Shown in pieces: positions 55,801 to 64,000 of a stretch of DNA of 64,000 nt. The first letter of the stretch is position 1; each line of letters opens with the position of its first letter. The notes beneath the pieces are model-generated. The model did not search any database. It was not told where the DNA came from and saw only the letters and a program-made list of their open reading frames with translations. Origin of the DNA: Nymphaea colorata (taxonomy: Eukaryota > Streptophyta > Magnoliopsida > Nymphaeales > Nymphaeaceae). Location: positions 21,445,149 to 21,509,148 of the forward strand of contig NC_045146.1 in assembly GCF_008831285.2 (NCBI RefSeq). The letters are read 5' to 3'. The position numbers and the translations under genes are program-made.

Positions 55801-58800
55801 TGGAAGCACAATCCCATAGATGGCCATGCAAATAATTTTCCAAGTCCTACCATTTGCATAATCTCCTTCAAGAGTGAAGTTGAGCAATTCATATGGGCCA
55901 AAAAAGTTATTGGAACTGATGGTCCATGAAGCCAATATGCCCCTCAGCCTTAGAATCTCACTCACATTGAACTCATGCTTGCTGGACTCATTTTTTATAA
56001 GAGGGAAAAACTTCAAGTGCATCCTTAGCCTTGGACCTGCCTCCCAGACAAAGGAATCGACATACAGTTGATAACTATCCAACCCAAGGCCAGATGTAAC
56101 CCATGCAACAAAGCTTTCACGGTATGGTTGAAAGTCAGAGAAGCCAGGGCTTTTTAAACGAAATCCAACTGTGATGGGAAGAGCGCAGAAGCATGAAACA
56201 GGTGACAATGGAACATATTCGAAGAAATTTTCGGTTGGACAGGATTGGATTAAACAAGTATTTGTAGTATTAATTGCACTTCCGGATAACTCTCCATTAT
56301 CGTCTTGGCGATCACACAAATTGGACATGTCGAGGCCCTTGGTGTTTGAGCACAATGGATTTCCTTGAAGCCTGAGCAAATCATAAAGGAGAAATCACAT
56401 AAGCAATGAGATAGTATTCCATGTCAAACTTCCCATAATGCAGGAAACAGATCCCTGGTTCAACAAAAGATACCAAGAATTAATATGACATATTCCTAAC
56501 TGATGAAAATTTTTTGTTGACTGCCACAACAAGGGTTGAAATAAAGATGTAAGCTAAAGCAGGAAGTGGCTTATGTATCTTTTGCTTAAAACACCAGATA
56601 GCATAATGTACAACAGAAAATCACCATGTTTGCAGGTTCTTCATCACTGGGAACACAAATGGCTCATAAAACATCAATTAGATCAGTCAAGTTGAAAGTT
56701 CCATTTAATTTTCTCATGTATGTTTTTGTGCAGCATAAGATGTCACTATTCTATGATCCAGCTTTCCATTTCTCAGGCTCTCAGTTTGTTGTTTGCAGAG
56801 TTAGGACTCTAAAATACAATTTTAGTAATCAATAAATTATTCTCCATACCTAATTTGCATTATTAAAACATCAAACTTATGGTAACACCAAATGTCTCCT
56901 TTACTTTAATCTTACCATTTTCAATGAAAATGACCTATGCGAATGAGGGCAGAGTGCAAGTGTGTCACTTTTCCAAAGAACTTGTGTACTGTACAGAGAA
57001 CACGACATATATGTATTTGCATGCATGTGCGTGTAATATAAGAATCTTATAAGTACAAATATGATGGAACTATATGCAAGTACTATAACCAGCCACACCC
57101 AATGCGCACCAGACTCATGTATGGAACCCTATTTGCAGCACTTATGTGATAAAAAATGGTGTGATCCAGACCACAGCTTAATATAGATAAGGCCTATGAT
57201 ATCTGGGAGAGGATTCTGGTGGGACAGGGACCCATAGCAATTCCATACATGGCGTCATTTACAAATGCTGTTCTTCAACATGTGATTTGTCCAATCTGAT
57301 AGGATGACTCAAAGGCATCCTCAAGGATTCTCATATTTCATGACTATCATATGCTTAAAACTCTCTCCCTATAGTGTGTGCATGTGTGTGTGTCCATTTT
57401 ATGAAAAAAATTGTTCTAAAGATAGTTAATATATGCATAAACAACTAGGCTGGTAAAATTTTCTAGAATAAAGTTACGCCAAATGATTCAGAAAAGCTGA
57501 AAAAATAAGATTGGTTTCAATCAAAGTTGAATAGTCCAAAATTGGACAAAAGAGGCAAGGGTTTTGGCCAACCTGGGATGATCATGACTGCATCGAGCAT
57601 GCATGTGGCAGCACTTTACAAGTTCCATGTCGAATAAATGAAGGCATTCTCATACAAGATGGCTCCATTTCACTAGAATCTAGCTTAGGTGAAAAGCAAA
57701 CATTTTAGCATAGAAGACTAAACTTTTAGGAACTTCATATACAATGATGGACTTAAAAATCTAACTACCAAGTGCACAATGGAGTTTGACAGGAGAAGGC
57801 GAATAGGGGCACTGGTTATGATTGTGCCAGCAGTGTGCATTGGCCACCATGGACCCATAGACTCTGTCACTCTGGTGATATCTCTCATGCTAGGCCCTAA
57901 AGTAGCCTTATCCTGCTGAAATTTCCTCTTGGCATGCATAACAGAAGAACTACAAGTTCAGAAAAATGAAAATGTCCACAAGAACCAGTTTTGAGCACCA
58001 TAACAATCGATTCTACCTCAATGGGCCTCTTACTTGTAGATACTGCCACTCACTCCAGCTTTTAGTAATGATCACAAATATGAGCAGACATTTTTAAAAA
58101 ATAAAGCAATAGTATCATCAAACACAAGTTATAAAAAGGGAGTTATTGCAATATCTTGGAGATGTTTCCAAAACAAAACTATTGCAATATTAATGCAAAA
58201 TTTTCATGATTTTTTTCAAAAAATGTTTTAAATAATTTTAAATTTTTCTCTTTATTTTGGTAAGCCTTTCGAATTTTTAGAAATGGTTTTGTATACAATT
58301 AGAAGAAGACCATAATTTCAGAACTTCTTATTTTTTTATTTTCCAAATTCTGAGATTTTATTGAGAAGAACAACTTTTCCAATTAGTACCTGAGAAAAAC
58401 CACTCTGATGGATGCCTAAGAATGAAATTCACGACAATGCATTTAGTTAATGAAATTCTTCAAATTTAACTCGTAAAAAGAACAGGCACCAAAATCATTA
58501 TGGCCGGCATCAGCATATTTATAGGAATTCAGGGAACACAAAAAAATGAAAAAAAAAATGTACACGTTAAACATCACACTGTCAAATCACTGGAACTCAG
58601 TATGTCACAAAGGCTTGTGAAAGGTCCCTTTTATAGTTAAGGAAAAGAGCTTTGCCTGTCTCACTTTCTCGATAAGGTAACCAACAAAGAAAAAGTGGGA
58701 GGAGGTGGCCTTGCCTATGAATGGTTCTTAATGAATGAAGTGGCATGCCTTCCGTTTGTAACTTAAAGTTCAACAACGTATTCATTTTTATGAAGGGATT

Positions 58801-61800
58801 TTCGCAAGTAGTATCTTTTATGCACTAAGCTTAGTGATTTTAAAAATTTTTATATAGCCGAGTTCTCCAAGCAAAGCAACTTTGTGAAGTATGTGGACTT
58901 TGCCATATGCAAGAAAATCTTGAGAATAACATTTGCAAGTATGTCCCTGATAGAACAAAACCAGTTTATTAATTACTCTGTCATCCACATAATTAAAAAT
59001 TTTAGTCATGACCAACTATTTTAGTACATTATGCTTCTTTGTATCCTATTGCATGACACATACTGCTACCTTCAACACTCTCGTGGTGACATCAAATCAA
59101 AGTGCCAGACTGAAACAAGCCACTAACACTGAATTTCACTAGAAACAGAGTATTTCTTCCAGTGAGCATCTATTTACAGTTCCCCATAATATGGCTGAAG
59201 TTTAATCAAAATTGATGGCGAGGTACAAAGACAAAAAGCTACCTTATGCTGACATTTGCAGGATGGTCCAAAGTACCAGAAATATTAGAGAGGGAGTTGT
59301 TCCGCAAATCCCTGCAGTAACCGAATCAACCATTACATGTGAAAAAAAATATCATGTGAAAACTACTATCTGTCAAATGGAATTCCTCATAAATGTTTTC
59401 CATGAACAAAAGGTCGACTTCTCAACTAGCAACATAATAGAACAAGCCAAAGAGCTACTAGGAAATATAACCGATGAAAGCAAGAGAAAACAAGGAAGAT
59501 TGAGGACATACACTATCAGCCGGTCTTTCGGGTGGAAAGATTTATTTTGCCAAATGATAGCTGGAATAGAACCATCCAATTGATTATTTTCAAGAGAGCT
59601 GTACAAGAAATTATGGTATAAGCTCAAGCTTTTCAAACTGAAAGCATATACTAGTAACTCCTTCAGTGAGTCACCTATAGAATAGGTGCAGGTTCAGCAT
59701 GCAACACCCACGCACATAATGCCGTGGGTAGAGCTTGAACAATAAAATGCAAAACAACTCATGTACATGGCAAAAGCATGAAATTTAAGTAATTGAGAAT
59801 AGGTTCCCAAATCTGTGAGTTTGTGATTCATCAACATTTAGCAACAAACATGAGCAGATGCATGTCACACTTGACTGTGTCTAAGACATCTGACTATTGA
59901 AGTTAGTGACATGAAGCAGCAATTGGAGCTGCACCAGCACCCAGTAAAGATGCAGCATGGGTGAAATAACCTCCTTCAAAGAGTTATGTCACGTCGAAGA
60001 CATATTCTCTGCATTCTCTCATCAATCTCACTTATGCAAATCGTTTGGAACCAATATAGCAGCTTCATTTTACTGTTTTTGGTTGCCATATCACGCTATC
60101 TACATGTATTTTGTTCTCCCAGATCCAGCCCATTTGCGTGTCCTGGAAAAACTAAGAACAAAGGAGCATGCAGTTTCTGCCTATGTGCATGTGTGGTAAA
60201 CAGAGAAACTTACATTCTTTGCAAGAGAGGAAGCCCAGAAAAATTTTGAGGAATAGTTCCAGAAAGGTTGTTATTCGATAAAACACTGTGAGCACATCAG
60301 AATAAGTAGATTATTGTAAGTGGTAGAACAATGTCCACGATAAGATTTGATCAGATCCAACAAAAAATAATTACGGAGGAGTCTAGCAAACACAACAAAA
60401 ATACCCACAGGGGCGTGTCACAAAAATTCCAAGGCACTGAATTATAAAGGAATGCATTAACAAGATCAAACAGCTTGATAAGAAACTGCAAACACAAGAG
60501 GCCAGCCCTCAGCGTATAGAAGAGGTAAGAAAGGAGATGGCTGCTGAGCTAGCTCCAATTGTCTAATATTTTAGCAGCGGGAGCTAGCTAATAGCTCAGC
60601 CAGCCAATGGTATGATGACCTAATCAGTAAACAGGAAAAAATAATAAAAGGAAAAATATTAGAGAAGCAGACAAGAAAATGCAAGAGGTTATATACATAT
60701 ATATGGAGAGAATATGCTTACACAAGTATACATACAAATTATATCGTAAAATAATATTATATAAAGAGATAGAGGTACGTATGACATCTGAAGCTGTTTG
60801 GCTTTCTCAGCATTCAAAGCTGTTTTTTTGATGAATTTGGCCTCACATATGAACTCGAATTATCCAAAACCATAGGAAAGAAAGCATGAAAAAACAATGT
60901 GTAGATTGCATTTCATAAGAGGGGCAAACCTAAGGTTGTTAATTTTCATTATTTCAAAAAATTCAGCATATAAATTGTACTTTCATTATTCTTCTTAAAT
61001 GCTATAGTTTTACATATCCCAGTTCTGCATTCATGAAAGCAACTTAGATAGCCCTTTGAATATTTGCACTTGACGACACCATAATCTAACACGCACACAC
61101 ACACATATGCAGATTATACTTTTTAACAATTATACCTTCAAAACATGCAAGAACAGGCAATGCATAATTTAATGGGAGCATCTATTCTACATACATGGTA
61201 GTTATATTGACAGAGAGCTTGTTTGTTGGTATTGATCCATTGAGATGATTCCAACTGAGGTCCCTATCAGATGCCACAACAAAAACTCAAATGTAATAGA
61301 AAAAAATGGTAAGTTGAACATGAAATTCGGTACAATCTTAGGAAACTTACAAGTAACCAAGTTCTTCTATGCTGCTTAGGTCAGGAATAGGTCCTTCCAA
61401 GCTACAGTTCCTAAGGCTCCTACAACATGAAATTGCATATTAGAGCAGATGCATCTACATGCTACAAAGCCATGTGCAAAAGGATAATGAGTTACGAGAC
61501 TTGCAAAAAGAAAAAAAAAAAACAGATGGATCATGGATGTAATCTTCAAAATCATGCATGCATTTAAATCATGATAACTTCAAGGTTTAAGAGTGTTCAT
61601 GAAGTTTTGCAAAAGCTTAAAAAGGATCATAAAAGATGACAAAGCATTACAAGCATAATCCCAACTTCCCTAACTTTTTGAACTTATTCCAATTGCTTTA
61701 TAGCTGATAGATAACATTGCCAACATAATTTCAAAATGTGTATGTATATGTCCATGTATATAGCTGCACATGTAAGTTTGTACATCCACATCATCCAATA

Positions 61801-62644
61801 TATGGTAAGGTTATGATAATTCAGCAAGTTATAGAGAAAAGTTTTTGTAAGTGTTTCTTTATATTTTTTACCAAAAGAATTACTAGAAACCTATTACTTA
61901 CATATTTTTTCTATTATTATCTATTATGTAAGTGTTAGTTTTTCTAATATTATCTACTTTGCAAGTGTTAGAACTTCCAAAGTTCGTCCAAGCTTATTCC
62001 GAAGGTAAACCCCAAACAAAAAAAAATGAAGCAAATTCTTGACTAAACCTTCAAGAGAAATTGTAAAGGAGGATACTCTGCTGAGTTGTACTTGTTATGA
62101 AACATTAATGATAAGCTGCTAAATATTTTAGATACTCATGAAATGATCACACATGGCTCACAAAATTTTGTGAATATCTGTATATACTTTTGTGCAAATT
62201 GTGTGAAAACAAAACTTACAGAGCTTCATGGAAATTTACAGTTTTACCCCAGTACATGACTACATGTGAGTCTGTCAAAAAGCATGAAAGTGGTAAATTA
62301 GCCTCTTGACTAGAGAAAGACACAAGTGCATTAAACATCAAAAAAAATCTGTATATTATGTGTCACATAATGCAGTAATGCACCACAAGTGTTCCAGGTT
62401 CAACAAGTATCTTCAAGGAGGTACAAAAGTAGCATCCAGGTTTCTCAAACAAACTTTTGTATATCAAGTAGCAAACCTAGGAGTAAGGAGTGTGACTGAT
62501 AGTGAGAACAAGAAATTAAGAAAAAGAATACATATTACAGATCAATAGACAAAATAATTTTTAAACACTTACAACTTAAGCAATTTTGACATGTTACCAT
62601 ATGAGACTGGAATAGTACCACCAAATTGGTTGTTATCTAACTGC
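49917..62644 (-). CDS. LRR receptor-like serine/threonine kinase (13 exons, 5' end outside the window)
   Basis: Exons in transcript order: 62644-62573, 61419-61351, 61263-61195, 60285-60214, 59598-59512, 59311-59243 (LRR exons of ~70-87 bp in constant phase), 56371-55851, 55394-55230, 54589-54306, 53087-53036, 51682-51432, 51261-51127 and 50285-49917. Phases agree throughout, giving 737 residues in the window. Order: LRRs ([24 protein letters not shown]), [13 protein letters not shown] cap, a Cys-containing juxtamembrane ectodomain ([20 protein letters not shown]), transmembrane segment ([22 protein letters not shown]), then a kinase with [31 protein letters not shown] and GYLDPEY. It is an RD kinase with all catalytic residues. 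It belongs to the plant LRR-VIII-1-like group (At1g06840/At5g01950 type). Ligand unknown. Earlier LRRs and the signal peptide must lie beyond 64000. Confidence 0.92.
51829..51984. mobile_element. MITE-like inverted repeat in a receptor-kinase intron
   Basis: The left arm (51829-51887) and right arm (51924-51984) are ~60-bp inverted repeats around a ~36-bp loop. Shared phrases include ggaatgg-tacatactg, tccatgaacctgcc and caaaaattgg and their complements. It lies in the intron between the HRD/DFG-coding exon and the short [10 protein letters not shown] exon. The outer edges (ttgtttgctagtggaatgg) resemble Tourist/PIF-like MITEs, but no clean 3-bp target duplication is visible, so superfamily is uncertain. 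Confidence 0.7.
52845..52885. repeat. (TG)n microsatellite
   Basis: About 20 TG units preceded by a short TA run, within the same intron of the receptor kinase. Confidence 0.95.
56372..59242 (-). other. 2.9-kb intron of the receptor kinase
   Basis: This is the longest intron of the kinase gene in the window, between the last LRR-cap exon and the ectodomain exon. It contains an AT-rich patch at about 58130-58390 and no recognisable gene or transposon ends. Short minus-strand open frames (57718-57939, 58818-59015) have no domain. Confidence 0.55.
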
Positions 62645-64000
62645 CTGCGACATGATCACGAAACAGTGCAAAAGAGGAAGCAGATGATTATGGATTACCT
62701 CGGAAAAAAACCACACAAGATGGGAAAAAAATTGTAATTCCTTTGGAAAATGGACCACTTATAAGTTCATTCTTTCACAGAGAAAAAAAATTCCATAGTT
62801 GCAGAAAATCCAATGTCACATTGATATATTCTCAAACTAACAAGCTAGCAGGAAACGGTTCACTTTTTCATCCTTTTTACAACTACCCAAACTAATGCAC
62901 ACCAACACAGCAACTAATCTCAATTCCCAGTAAATTTGACCTTGAACAACTGTATCACATTGAGGAGTACCACCCCCACCCCCCTGGCCCAACCTCTCTC
63001 CCCCCTTTGTTACTTGCTTCCTTTTCTAACTCACTCATGCATGCGAACAGACATGCTAAAAGCAATTCCTACCGATGTTATTGGCCTAAGATGAGTCTGA
63101 AAAACAAACATAGCATTCATCTTCTCATCTTGCTTATACTTTACAATTTTGTCTATATTTTATGTGCATTATTTTCTGTCTGTTCTTTAATTCCTTTTTA
63201 TGCTCATTGAAATATTTTAGTTTCTTTTCAATTTGTCTTCCTTTGGTTTTCATTCTCGCATTTCCTATTTGTTGACACCCAAAACCAGACCTAAGCGTAC
63301 ATTCAGCTAACTGTTCCTTGTTTTCTTTAATTTCGTCTTGCTTTGGATGTGATCCAAATGCTATGTCACAGAATAGTTTACCCAATGTTTTCTTTAATTT
63401 CCTCATTTTCTCTTAGCTTTTAAAATTTTTTTGACCAAATCAATTTAGAAACCCATCCCCAAAAAAAGGCAAAATATTATGGTTGCATAAATCGTGTGCA
63501 TGAACATTATACTAGAGTTGTCTTCGTTCAAATGAAAATTCATATTTTTAATACTAAAATATATGCATTTCCCTTGGGAAAAAAGCCTGTTTTACCACTA
63601 AAGGGATCTATTCAAGTAACAGCAACAATATTCTTATTGTTGATAGTGCAAACATTTCAGTCTTAGTGACATAAAACCTTAGCAATGTCCTGTTTTGCAT
63701 TTCGACTAAAAAAAGCACTTTTAGCAACTACCTTTTGAAGTTGTACATTATAAGAGAAAAAGGAGAACACTAAAATCTGTTCATCCTATTTGATACCATG
63801 AAATCACTGTTGTGCATATTATATGAACATCAAACATTTATACGGGAAGACAAATTGCATTTGAAAGCAGGAAAACATAATAAAATATGAAATATGTGTG
63901 TCCACAACAGATACACACAACTACATATAATTCCCCTTTTCCATTGTAGACTACACGTACAATTAATTAAATACATATGTAGTGCAAGTTGATGTTTGAG
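62645..64000. other. Probable 5' intron of the receptor kinase, no exon seen
   Basis: The first recognised LRR exon ends at 62644 with a gcag acceptor and begins mid-codon, so at least one more upstream exon exists. Scanning the minus strand from 62645 to 64000 shows no LRR motif. A short cytosine-rich run occurs at 62969-63006. Nothing else is seen. Confidence 0.5.

Overview
This is a window of flowering-plant nuclear DNA. The evidence is GT-AG introns of up to 3.2 kb, an AT-rich intergenic background, a chloroplast-import receptor gene, an LRR receptor kinase, Ty1/copia retrotransposons and hAT-type MITEs. The intron lengths and AT-rich coding sequence fit a non-grass angiosperm; the species cannot be named from the window. 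No prokaryotic features, CRISPR arrays or convincing RNA genes were seen.

Layout. 0-3 kb: no recognised gene. 2.9-6.6 kb (+): a two-exon gene for a 131-residue, probably mitochondrial protein of unknown function. 9.1-9.6 kb: a hAT-type MITE. 10.2-14.1 kb (+): a complete seven-exon TOC34 gene (312 aa), the GTPase receptor of the chloroplast outer-envelope import machinery. 16.0-16.8 kb: a decayed copia pol fragment. 18.9-42.2 kb (+): a tandem array of three purple-acid-phosphatase-29-like genes. Copy A (387 aa) and copy C (375 aa) are intact three-exon genes. Copy B between them is a pseudogene with several 1-bp frameshifts and a 5.6-kb Ty1/copia element (minus orientation, 28475-34048) inserted in its third exon, flanked by a 5-bp target duplication. 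A stray zeaxanthin-epoxidase-like exon with a stop codon lies at 23.3 kb. 36.98-37.19 kb: a second hAT MITE with a perfect 8-bp target duplication. 45.6-46.0 kb (-): a 131-residue secreted Kazal-type protease inhibitor. 49.9-62.6 kb (-): thirteen exons, the 3' part of an LRR receptor-like kinase whose 5' end lies beyond the right edge.

The genes belong to unrelated pathways (plastid protein import, phosphoesterase activity, protease inhibition, receptor signalling). The only functional clustering is the phosphatase array. The most interesting part is 16-43 kb, where tandem gene duplication, mosaic exchange between copies, pseudogenisation and a young but already defective retrotransposon are superimposed. 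I did not find a convincing undescribed biological system. The nearest candidates for novelty are the unrecognised 131-residue protein, the mosaic pseudogene, and the retroelement whose near-identical LTRs flank a decayed and internally duplicated pol.
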